From Myxococcales bacterium (GTDB taxonomy: Bacteria; Myxococcota_A; Polyangia; Polyangiales; Houyiibacteriaceae): DNA of 5,901 nt. The notes below the pieces were generated by a model. It did not search any database. It was not told where the DNA came from and was given only the letters and a program-made list of their open reading frames with translations. The position numbers were made by a program, and so were the translations under genes. The stretch lies in the NCBI GenBank assembly GCA_020354595.1, contig CP070650.1:473584-479484 (forward strand), given 5' to 3'. Position 1 is the stretch's first letter, and every line of letters starts with the position of its first letter. Shown here piece after piece: positions 1 to 5,246 of this stretch.

Positions 1-1
1 G

Positions 2-262
2 TTTTGGACGCGTCACAACGCATGCGAGGACGTCGTGGTCTCGATGATTCCAGACTTCGCTTCCAAAGACGGCAGCCGCATCGAGCGTCGCAAAGCGATC
101 GGATGCCGAGACGAAACCAAGGTGGAGCTCTTCGTCGTGCAGGGAGCCGGGCACACGTGGCCGTCGGGTTGGCAGTACCTGCCCGAGAGCATGGTCGGCC
201 CGACGAGCCACGACATCGACGCCGCCATCGCGGCGTGGCGTTTCTTTCAAAGCACGCTCTAG
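2..262 (+). CDS. PHB-depolymerase/CE1-like esterase, C-terminal fragment
   Basis: This is the last 86 codons of a gene entering from the left edge; the reading frame is open from base 2 and stops at TAG 260-262. The visible residues match the end of the alpha/beta-hydrolase esterases annotated as poly(3-hydroxybutyrate) depolymerase, LpqC or feruloyl/acetylxylan esterase. There is a W-x-x-x-N-x-C segment near the beginning, a second cysteine about 27 residues later (GCRDETKVELF), then QGAGHTWPSGW and a C-terminal DIDAAIAAWRFF helix. The histidine of GHTWP (visible residue 51) is the expected catalytic His; the catalytic Ser and Asp lie outside the window. The two cysteines probably form a disulfide, in keeping with the secreted or periplasmic location usual for the family. 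The natural substrate (polyester, feruloyl or acetyl ester) cannot be told from this end. The next gene starts 28 bases downstream. Confidence 0.82.
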   Translation, partial: FWTRHNACEDVVVSMIPDFASKDGSRIERRKAIGCRDETKVELFVVQGAGHTWPSGWQYLPESMVGPTSHDIDAAIAAWRFFQSTL

Positions 263-276
263 CCCGGGGCGAAAGT

Positions 277-290
277 GCTAAGGTCCGCGG
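277..290 (+). promoter_or_regulatory. Candidate leaderless-type promoter before the aminotransferase
   Basis: GTGCTAAGGTCCGCGG abuts the ATG at 291. TAAGGT (279-284), preceded by TG one base upstream, resembles an extended -10 box, and 6 bases separate it from the ATG, so transcription would begin at or next to the start codon. No -35 box is seen 16-18 bases upstream. An alternative reading is that AAGG (280-283) is a weak Shine-Dalgarno sequence 7 bases from the ATG. A near copy of the block lies before the gene at 4178. Confidence 0.4.
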
Positions 291-1478
291 ATGGTGGAAG
301 CCAAGCTCGGTGATCGCGCCCTGTTTCCCGACCTGGAAGGCGTCGCGTACCTCGCTCACGCCGCGATTTCGCCGTTGTCCACACCCGTGTGCGAGCGCAT
401 CACCGAGGTCGCTCGAGACTACGCGCGCGGCGGGATGGCAGGCTTCGTCCGGTGGGCGCCGCGCCTCCGGCAGGTTCGACAGGACCTCGCCTCGCTGATC
501 TCGGCGAACGCCAGGGAGGTGGCGTTCGTCGCGAACACGACCCAGGGGGTTATCGACATCGCGTTCGGCATTCCTTGGAGGAAGGGGGACCGCGTCGTGC
601 TCTTCGATGGCGAGTTTCCCGCGAACGTCACCCCCTGGCAGCAGGCCGCCGAGGAGTTCGGCCTCGAGCTCGTCTGGCTTTCACTCGATCCGTTTCACGA
701 CTCCGTCGACGGCGGGCTCGAGGAGCTTCGACGCGCGCTCGAACGCGGTGTCCGCGTCGTTGCTGTCAGCGCCGTGCAATACAAGACCGGCCTTCGGATG
801 CCGCTTGCGGAGATGGCGGCGCTTTGCCACAAGTACGGCGCAGAGATCTTCGTCGATGCGATTCAAGCGCTCGGCGCGACACCGATCGACGTTTCTTGGG
901 GCATCGATTACCTCAGCTCGGGGAGTCACAAGCACCTGATGGGCGCCGAGGGCGCAGGGTTTCTCTACGTTGCCGACCGCTGCGCGGCGACACTGAAGCC
1001 GAGGCTCGCCGGATGGCTCGGTCACGAGGATCCCGTTGCGTTCCTCGTCGCCGACGAGCCGACGCTCCGGTACGACAACCCGCTCAAGCTCGGCGCGCGC
1101 GCGCTCGAGATCGGTACGAGCAACGTGATGGGGCTCGCCGGCCTGGGCGCGTCTCTCGAGCTCCTGAGCAGCCTCGGGGTGCCCGCGATTCACTCCCACG
1201 TCGAGGGATATCTCGATCTTCTCGAGGCCGGCCTCGTCGAGCGCGGGTTCGAAAGCCACCGCGCTGAGACGCCCGCGCTCCGTTCGACACTCTTGAGCGT
1301 CTCGGTTCCGAAAGACGTCCGGCTCAGCAAGCTCGCCGCGGGGCTCCGCGACCAGGGCGTCGTCTGCAACACGCCGGACGGCTTGATGCGGTTCGCGCCC
1401 CATTGGCCGAATTCCCACGATGAAGTCCCGGCCGTCCTAGACGCGATCGACCAAACGCTGGCCCGGCTCCGTGCTTGA
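291..1478 (+). CDS. Class V PLP-dependent aminotransferase (isopenicillin-N-epimerase/SufS-like fold)
   Basis: This 395-residue protein has the full fold-type I PLP enzyme layout of aminotransferase class V. NTTQG (82-86) is the phosphate-binding loop, DGEFPANVTPW (106-116) the active-site segment, VDAIQ (188-192) carries the Asp and Gln that hold the cofactor ring, and SHKHLMG (212-218) carries the Schiff-base lysine, K214. GAGFLYV follows, and the C-terminal domain ends with LMRFAPHWPNSHDEV, whose Arg367 should bind a substrate carboxylate. Length is normal for the family. It differs from cysteine desulfurases: the EHH motif is EFP here, so Phe109 probably stacks on PLP instead of His, and no cysteine occupies the catalytic loop position (Cys359 lies in strand GVVCN). 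It is therefore more likely an epimerase, lyase or aminotransferase acting on an unknown amino acid than a sulfur-transfer enzyme. Expected cytosolic. The ATG at 291 is the only start that leaves the N-terminal DLEGVAYLAHAAISP strand intact and clears the upstream gene. Its end overlaps the DUF420 gene. Confidence 0.88.
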   Translation: MVEAKLGDRALFPDLEGVAYLAHAAISPLSTPVCERITEVARDYARGGMAGFVRWAPRLRQVRQDLASLISANAREVAFVANTTQGVIDIAFGIPWRKGDRVVLFDGEFPANVTPWQQAAEEFGLELVWLSLDPFHDSVDGGLEELRRALERGVRVVAVSAVQYKTGLRMPLAEMAALCHKYGAEIFVDAIQALGATPIDVSWGIDYLSSGSHKHLMGAEGAGFLYVADRCAATLKPRLAGWLGHEDPVAFLVADEPTLRYDNPLKLGARALEIGTSNVMGLAGLGASLELLSSLGVPAIHSHVEGYLDLLEAGLVERGFESHRAETPALRSTLLSVSVPKDVRLSKLAAGLRDQGVVCNTPDGLMRFAPHWPNSHDEVPAVLDAIDQTLARLRA

Positions 1479-2013
1479 GCCTAGGCTCGCCCCGGTGTCT
1501 TCTGAGAGCGACCGAAGCTTTTGGGTCTTCAACGCGGTGATCTCGACTGCCGCCGTGGGTTTCCTCGGTTGGCTGCTGCTCGTGCGGGAGGGGGGCGGTG
1601 TCCATGCCGATCTGGGTTTCATGCCCGGAGTGAACGCCGGCCTCAACGCGACCTCAGCGACCTTGCTGGTCTCGGGCCTCGCCGCGATTCGAAGCGGCCG
1701 CCGCGAGCTTCACAAACGTCTCATGGTCTCCGCGTTCGTTGCGTCCGCGGTCTTCCTCGTTGGGTACGTCCTCTACCACTACGCGCACGGCGACACGCCA
1801 TATCAAGGAGAGGGTGCGATTCGCATCGTGTATTTCACGGTGCTCATCACCCACGTCGTCCTGTCGATCGTGATGCTCCCGATGATCCTCACTACTTTCT
1901 ACCTCGCGGCCCGCAAACGTTTCGCGAGCCACAAGAAGCTCGCCCGCTGGACCCTACCGATCTGGCTGTACGTCTCTGTGACCGGGGTGGTCATCTACTT
2001 CATGCTTCGCTAG
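1471..2013 (+). CDS. DUF420 family membrane protein (YozB/CtaM-like)
   Basis: This 180-residue protein has five predicted membrane helices at roughly 17-37, 52-73, 82-103, 118-143 and 158-179. It carries the DUF420 signature: NAGLNATSA, an ELHKRLMVSAF helix start, YVLYHY, GAIRIVYFTVLITHVVLS and a SHKKLARWTLPIWLYVSVTGVVIYFML ending (residues 153-179). Four histidines at conserved helix positions (H81, H103, H128, H154) could bind a metal or heme; that is inference. A relative in Staphylococcus, CtaM, is needed for activity of aa3-type quinol oxidase, so a role in terminal oxidase maturation is plausible, but no oxidase genes are visible here. GTG 1471 overlaps the end of the aminotransferase gene by 8 bases, suggesting coupled translation. 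GTG 1495 (codon 9) is a real alternative: it removes a non-hydrophobic lead and has a TAGGCT box 7 bases upstream resembling those before the genes at 291 and 4178. No Shine-Dalgarno sequence precedes either start. Confidence 0.85.
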   Translation: MLEPRLAPVSSESDRSFWVFNAVISTAAVGFLGWLLLVREGGGVHADLGFMPGVNAGLNATSATLLVSGLAAIRSGRRELHKRLMVSAFVASAVFLVGYVLYHYAHGDTPYQGEGAIRIVYFTVLITHVVLSIVMLPMILTTFYLAARKRFASHKKLARWTLPIWLYVSVTGVVIYFMLR

Positions 2014-2098
2014 GGACACGCAGCCACCCCGCAAGCGCGGTCATTCCAACCACTTGCAAGCCCAACCGCGAAAACGCATCTTTCGCCGACGCTGACGC

Positions 2099-2104
2099 TA
2101 GAAT
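2099..2104 (+). promoter_or_regulatory. Candidate -10 box (TAGAAT) for the GlsB-like gene
   Basis: TAGAAT matches the sigma-70 -10 consensus at five of six positions. A transcript starting about 7 bases downstream would begin at about 2111, at the beginning of the GGAGGG ribosome binding site, giving a very short leader of about 10 bases. There is no recognisable -35 box at 16-18 bases; a DNA-binding activator or another sigma factor could be involved. Confidence 0.4.
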
Positions 2105-2110
2105 TGACTC

Positions 2111-2116
2111 GGAGGG
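2111..2116 (+). promoter_or_regulatory. Ribosome binding site GGAGGG deciding the GTG start at 2121
   Basis: GGAGGG sits 4 bases before GTG 2121, the best Shine-Dalgarno match in the window. It fixes a GTG start and an 83-residue product, since the reading frame stays open far upstream through the DUF420 gene and no family similarity begins before this GTG. Confidence 0.8.
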
Positions 2117-2120
2117 CCCT

Positions 2121-2372
2121 GTGGGAATCATTTCGTGGATCATCTTCGGCCTCGTGGCCGGCATCTTTGCCAAGTTCCTGATGCCCGGCGACGATTCGGG
2201 TGGCTTCATCAAGACGACGCTTCTTGGCGTTGCGGGCGCCTTGGTCGGCGGTTTCATCGCGACGCGCATCGGGTTTGGAGACGTGACCGGCTTCAACCTT
2301 CGAAGCTTCGCGATCGCGATCGCGGGCGCGCTGCTGGTGCTCTGGGGCTACCGAAAGCTCAAAAGCAGTTAG
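2121..2372 (+). CDS. GlsB/YeaQ/YmgE family small membrane protein
   Basis: This 83-residue protein matches the family often labelled 'transglycosylase-associated protein'. It opens GIISWIIFGLVAGIFAKFLMPG, the usual first helix ending in the (L)MPG turn, with GDDSGG before the second helix. That helix contains the glycine-rich LGVAGALVGGFIATRIG run, and the third helix (about 57-76, SFAIAIAGALLVLWGYRK) ends in a basic tail. Three membrane segments, near 2-18, 28-47 and 57-76, put it in the inner membrane. The E. coli members YeaQ and YmgE and Gram-positive GlsB are associated with envelope or general stress responses; the biochemical role is unknown and the transglycosylase name is not supported by any catalytic motif. 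It has its own promoter-like sequence and ribosome binding site, so it is probably expressed independently of the upstream genes. Its stop lies 2 bases from the convergent cstA stop. Confidence 0.87.
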   Translation: MGIISWIIFGLVAGIFAKFLMPGDDSGGFIKTTLLGVAGALVGGFIATRIGFGDVTGFNLRSFAIAIAGALLVLWGYRKLKSS

Positions 2373-2377
2373 CGCTA
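2370..2377. other. Palindrome TAGCGCTA joining two convergent stop codons
   Basis: The 8-base perfect palindrome contains the TAG stop of the GlsB-like gene (2370-2372, + strand) and the TAG stop of cstA (2375-2377, read on the - strand). Only GC separates the stops. There is no room for a separate intrinsic terminator, so transcripts of the two genes must run into each other's coding sequence. Confidence 0.85.
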
Positions 2378-4093
2378 GGCGCGGTTCATCAATTTCCGCA
2401 CTGCCAGCATCCCCTCCGCGACCATCCACAACAGCAGGACCAACAGGAGTGAAGCCAGCGCGATGAGGGGGGCGTTTCCTTGGGCGATGAACTGTTGGAG
2501 CTTCGTGAGCAGCGCCAAGGCGGCGACGGGCATCACCAACAACATGGGGATGACCAGCGGCCACACCGGCCGCTTTCGCGCGAAAAAGTAGAGCGCAAGC
2601 GTCATCAGGGTCAGGGCAGCCAAAAGTTGGTTGCTCGCCCCGAAGATCGGCCAGAGCACCCAACCGACGGCCTTCGCCTGCCCGGTGGCGGGATCCGGCG
2701 TCTCCGCGAGTGCAAGGTACATCGCCGGAACGACGGCGACGACCGTTGCGATGTACGGATTGGTGAGTGGCTTGATTCGAAGCGCGCTGCCGAGCTCGCT
2801 CAGGATGAAGCGCTGAATCCGCGTTGCCGTGTCGAGCGACGTTGCCGCAAACGCGATGACCAACACAGCCATCCAGGTGCGGGCAAGCTCGGACGACAAT
2901 CCGACCGCCTCGAGAAACGCGCCGCCCCCAAGCACGAAGGCGGCCGCCTTATTGCCGCCAGCGTGCGCCCATGAGTCGTAGTACACCGCCCAGCTCAAGT
3001 CATCGACCGCACCTTGGGTGGGTAGGGCGCACGCACCAACCAGCCCAATGCCGGCAACCGCGGCGAGCGTCGAAGCCAGGGCCAACGAACCTTCGCCCAG
3101 CATGCCGCCGTAGCCGATCAAGCGTGTGTCTCGGAGCGTGTTGACCTGCTTCGAGGTCGTTCCGGACGAAACCAGCCCATGGAAGCCGCTGATCGCGCCG
3201 CACGCGATCGTCACGAACAGGATGGGGAAGATTGCGGGAGCGCCCGCCTCGGGGCTCCGATACACCGGCGCATCGAAGCTCGGGTGCGCGACGAGCACGC
3301 CGAGAAACAGAAGCCCCAAGCCGACGAACAGTTGGTGGCTGTTGATGTAATCGCGCGGCTGAAGCAAGAACCAAACCGGAAGCAGGCTCGCAATGGCCGA
3401 GTAGATCAACAGAAAGAAGATCCAGCCGGTGGTCACGCGATGCTTGTCCATGCCCATCGCGACGAAGTCGATCGGCACTTCGACGCCGACCCAGACGAAG
3501 AAATAGAGCACCGCGAGCGCGATCAAAGACGGAACGAGGATTTTCACTCGGCGCTTGTAGACCAGCCAGCCGATCACGACGGCGACAATGATCTGGATGT
3601 TGATCGGGATGACGCTGGTTGGCTGGCTGACGAAAAGGCCCGCGATCGCCATCGCAAACACAGCCAGCACCAACCAGATCAAGACGAGCACGAAGCACAA
3701 GAAGAGGATGCGCGCTCGCTTGCTGATGGTCTTTGCCGTGATGTCGGCGATGGAGTGACCGTTTTCGCGCACACTTGCCACGAGCGCGCCGAAATCGTGG
3801 GCGGCCCCCATGAAGATCGTGCCCAGCACGACCCAGGCGAGCGCGGGGCCCCATCCCCAGAAGGCGGCCACACAGGGACCGATGATCGGCGCGGCACCCG
3901 CGATCGAGGTGAAGTGGTGGCCGAAGAGCTCGGCGCGCTGGGTCGGGACGAAGTCCACGCCGTCCTCTAGCTCGTGCGCCGGCGTGACGATGTCTTCCTG
4001 GTCCTCGTACACGTGCGTGCCGAGGAATCGCGCATAGAACCGATACGCGATCACAAATGCAACCAGGACCAAAGCCGCCGCCAGCGCCGCCAT
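2375..4093 (-). CDS. cstA: CstA family peptide/pyruvate transporter
   Basis: This 572-residue polytopic inner-membrane protein has about 16 predicted membrane helices. Family hallmarks run the whole length: TPAHELEDGVDFVPT (37-51), FGHHFTSIAGAAPIIGP (57-73), GAAHDFGALVASVRENG (96-112), LLQPRDYIN (243-251), ISGFHGLVSSGTTSKQ (301-316), LIGYGGMLGEG (325-335), TSLDTATRIQRFILSEL (418-434) and WPIFGASNQLLAALTL (481-496). CstA and its paralog BtsT take up peptides and pyruvate respectively in E. coli, induced by carbon starvation or pyruvate sensing; which substrate this protein uses cannot be read from sequence. It is shorter than the roughly 700-residue E. coli proteins and closer to the compact CstA versions of other phyla. 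The ATG is firmly set: an in-frame TGA lies eight codons upstream with no other start between. No good Shine-Dalgarno sequence precedes it. The small ybdD/DUF466 gene that often follows cstA is absent; a convergent gene follows instead. The promoter must lie in the 84-base divergent region. Confidence 0.95.
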   Translation of the reverse strand: MAALAAALVLVAFVIAYRFYARFLGTHVYEDQEDIVTPAHELEDGVDFVPTQRAELFGHHFTSIAGAAPIIGPCVAAFWGWGPALAWVVLGTIFMGAAHDFGALVASVRENGHSIADITAKTISKRARILFLCFVLVLIWLVLAVFAMAIAGLFVSQPTSVIPINIQIIVAVVIGWLVYKRRVKILVPSLIALAVLYFFVWVGVEVPIDFVAMGMDKHRVTTGWIFFLLIYSAIASLLPVWFLLQPRDYINSHQLFVGLGLLFLGVLVAHPSFDAPVYRSPEAGAPAIFPILFVTIACGAISGFHGLVSSGTTSKQVNTLRDTRLIGYGGMLGEGSLALASTLAAVAGIGLVGACALPTQGAVDDLSWAVYYDSWAHAGGNKAAAFVLGGGAFLEAVGLSSELARTWMAVLVIAFAATSLDTATRIQRFILSELGSALRIKPLTNPYIATVVAVVPAMYLALAETPDPATGQAKAVGWVLWPIFGASNQLLAALTLMTLALYFFARKRPVWPLVIPMLLVMPVAALALLTKLQQFIAQGNAPLIALASLLLVLLLWMVAEGMLAVRKLMNRA

Positions 4094-4099
4094 TTGCGG

Positions 4100-4127
4100 G
4101 TTGGTCCGACTTTTTCAGGCGTTGGTC
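4100..4127. repeat. Direct repeat GTTGGTC x2, possible operator
   Basis: GTTGGTC occurs at 4100-4106 and 4121-4127, start-to-start 21 bases, or two turns of DNA, so a protein bound at both sites would sit on one face. The second copy is just upstream of where a cstA promoter would be expected. Seven-base repeats can arise by chance, so an operator role is only a suggestion. Confidence 0.3.
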
Positions 4128-4161
4128 AAGTACAAATCCCGCTTTCTTTTGAGTCGAAAAG

Positions 4162-4177
4162 GGCTAAGGTCCCCGGC
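4162..4177 (+). promoter_or_regulatory. Candidate leaderless-type promoter before the dapA-like gene
   Basis: GGCTAAGGTCCCCGGC directly abuts ATG 4178. TAAGGT (4165-4170) could be a -10 box, with 7 bases to the ATG, placing the transcription start at the start codon. It shares GCTAAGGTCC plus CGG with the sequence before 291. AAGG (4166-4169) could instead act as a weak ribosome binding site 8 bases from the ATG. No -35 box is recognisable. Confidence 0.4.
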
Positions 4178-5239
4178 ATGAGTGGGACCTTCCGACCCCA
4201 TGGATTGTGGACCGCGCTGGTGACGCCGTTTTCGACGGATCGTCGGGTCGATCACGATTCACTCCGCCGCCTAATCGAGTTTCAAATCGACGAGGGCGTC
4301 GACGGCGTACTTCCGTGCGGAACCACGGGCGAGTCGCCCACGCTTTCGTGGCAGGAGCACGACGCGGTGGTCGATGCCGGCGTTCGCGCGGTCGAGGGGC
4401 GAGTCGGCGTGCTGGCCGGCACGGGCAGCAACAACACGCAGGAAGCCATTCGCGCGAGCACCCAAGCCAAGGAGGCCGGCGCCACCGCCGTTCTGCTCGT
4501 GGATTGCTACTACAACGGTCCTTCGAGCCTCGAGCTCCGCACCGAGTACTACGAGCGCATTCTCGAGGAGGTGCCGGACATTCCGATCATGCCCTACGTG
4601 ATTCCCGGTCGGAGCGGTTGCGCTCTCTCGGCGGCAGACCTGGCGATTCTGCACCTCAACGATTCGAAGCGCGTCCCGGCGGTCAAGCAGGCGACGGGGG
4701 ACCTCGACCGCATGCGGCTCGACCGGCAGCTCGCCGGGCCGGCGTTGAGCATCCTATCGGGCGACGACGACATGACGTTGACGATGATGCGCGATGAGGA
4801 GATCCGGGCCTCCGGTGTGGTCAGCGTGCTCTCGAACCTCGCCCCCGGTGCGATTGGCGGCATGGTCCGCGCACAGGCGGCCGACGACGCCGAAGAGACA
4901 GACCGCCTCGCAGCGGCGCTGGGACCCGTGCTCAAGCTGGTGACCTGTACGGTGACGGCGGTTCGGACGCTTCCGAACGGTCAGAGTATCGAGGTCACTG
5001 ACAAGTTCCGCAATCCGGTTCCAGTGAAGACGATGATGGCAGGCCTCGGGATGATCTCGTCAGCCAAGCGTGCGCCGCTCGGCCGAATGAGCCCGACCGC
5101 GGTGGCGCGGTGCCGCGAGGCGCTCCGTGAGGTGCACGCCGCAGACCCGGGCATTCTCGGTCCAATCGAAGAGGCGTTCGACGTTCGCATCGACCAACGC
5201 CTCGGCGACGACGGGGCATGGTCTACGCTGGCCTGCTGA
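4178..5239 (+). CDS. dapA: DapA-family aldolase (4-hydroxy-tetrahydrodipicolinate synthase-like), extended form
   Basis: This 353-residue TIM-barrel class I aldolase belongs to the DHDPS/NAL family. All principal DapA catalytic residues are present at near-canonical spacing: GTTGES (48-53, with Thr49 and Thr50), DCYYNGPSS with Tyr112 equivalent to E. coli Tyr107, PYVIPGRSG with Tyr140 and Arg145 equivalent to Tyr133 and Arg138, and VKQATGD with Schiff-base Lys170 equivalent to Lys161. Retention of the Arg favours condensation of pyruvate with aspartate semialdehyde, the first step of lysine/diaminopimelate synthesis, in the cytosol. Oddities: the usual YNVPSR is YVIPGR, and after the lysine the protein is about 50 residues longer than E. 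coli DapA (292 in total). The extra length includes an insertion around 253-278 before RNPVPVKT and a C-terminal tail from about 321. It could therefore be a different pyruvate-dependent aldolase. ATG 4178 was preferred because the frame open further upstream is antisense to cstA and unlike the family. pyrD follows after 7 bases. Confidence 0.8.
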   Translation: MSGTFRPHGLWTALVTPFSTDRRVDHDSLRRLIEFQIDEGVDGVLPCGTTGESPTLSWQEHDAVVDAGVRAVEGRVGVLAGTGSNNTQEAIRASTQAKEAGATAVLLVDCYYNGPSSLELRTEYYERILEEVPDIPIMPYVIPGRSGCALSAADLAILHLNDSKRVPAVKQATGDLDRMRLDRQLAGPALSILSGDDDMTLTMMRDEEIRASGVVSVLSNLAPGAIGGMVRAQAADDAEETDRLAAALGPVLKLVTCTVTAVRTLPNGQSIEVTDKFRNPVPVKTMMAGLGMISSAKRAPLGRMSPTAVARCREALREVHAADPGILGPIEEAFDVRIDQRLGDDGAWSTLAC

Positions 5240-5244
5240 GAGGA
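5238..5244 (+). promoter_or_regulatory. Ribosome binding site of pyrD overlapping the upstream stop
   Basis: GAGAGGA lies 2 bases before GTG 5247 and shares bases with the TGA stop (5237-5239) of the aldolase gene. Ribosomes ending on the first gene would be placed on the pyrD start, suggesting translational coupling. The spacing is shorter than ideal. Confidence 0.5.
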
Positions 5245-5246
5245 CC

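Larger units (their letters stand above)
2014..2120 (+). promoter_or_regulatory. Intergenic region with hairpins and promoter for the GlsB-like gene
   Basis: This 107-base gap lies between the DUF420 and GlsB-like genes. It holds a short CCGC/GCGG hairpin around 2028-2040, a perfect 6-base inverted repeat GCGAAA (2068-2073) / TTTCGC (2081-2086) with a 7-base loop, a tandem GACGCT pair (2088-2099), a -10-like TAGAAT (2099-2104) and the Shine-Dalgarno sequence GGAGGG (2111-2116). No T-run follows either hairpin, so neither is a classical intrinsic terminator. No -35 consensus is seen. Confidence 0.5.
4094..4177. promoter_or_regulatory. Divergent promoter region between cstA and the dapA-like gene
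   Basis: These 84 bases must serve both cstA (leftward) and the aldolase gene (rightward). They include the block GGCTAAGGTCCCCGGC against the rightward ATG, two direct copies of GTTGGTC (4100-4106 and 4121-4127) on the cstA side, and T-rich runs near 4111-4115 and 4142-4150, so the region is locally more AT-rich than the genes. I see no clear -35/-10 pair for cstA. Confidence 0.6.

Noticed and set aside
389..1267. 292-codon plus-strand frame overlapping the aminotransferase
   Set aside because: Translation is dominated by arginine and alanine with no domain pattern; the overlapping frame has clear PLP-enzyme motifs throughout.
681..1418. 245-codon open frame on the minus strand inside the aminotransferase gene
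   Set aside because: Arginine/glutamate-rich low-complexity translation with no recognisable domain, wholly antisense to a well-supported gene; typical shadow frame of GC-rich coding DNA.
2068..2086. GCGAAA/TTTCGC hairpin as an intrinsic terminator of the DUF420 gene
   Set aside because: No following T-run and only a 6-base stem; called a possible operator instead.
1521..2120. Long upstream extension of the GlsB-like reading frame
   Set aside because: It overlaps the DUF420 gene out of frame and encodes arginine-rich sequence; family similarity and GGAGGG place the start at GTG 2121.
3000..3854. 284-codon minus-strand frame within cstA
   Set aside because: Arg/His-rich out-of-frame shadow; the CstA frame has family motifs along the same stretch.
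3179..3970. 263-codon plus-strand frame antisense to cstA
   Set aside because: Highly charged Asp/Glu/Arg/His-rich translation, as expected from the complement of a membrane-protein gene; no start signal or family resemblance.
3974..4177. N-terminal extension of the dapA-like frame into cstA
   Set aside because: The extension is antisense to the cstA 5' end and unlike DapA proteins, whose sequence starts right after ATG 4178.
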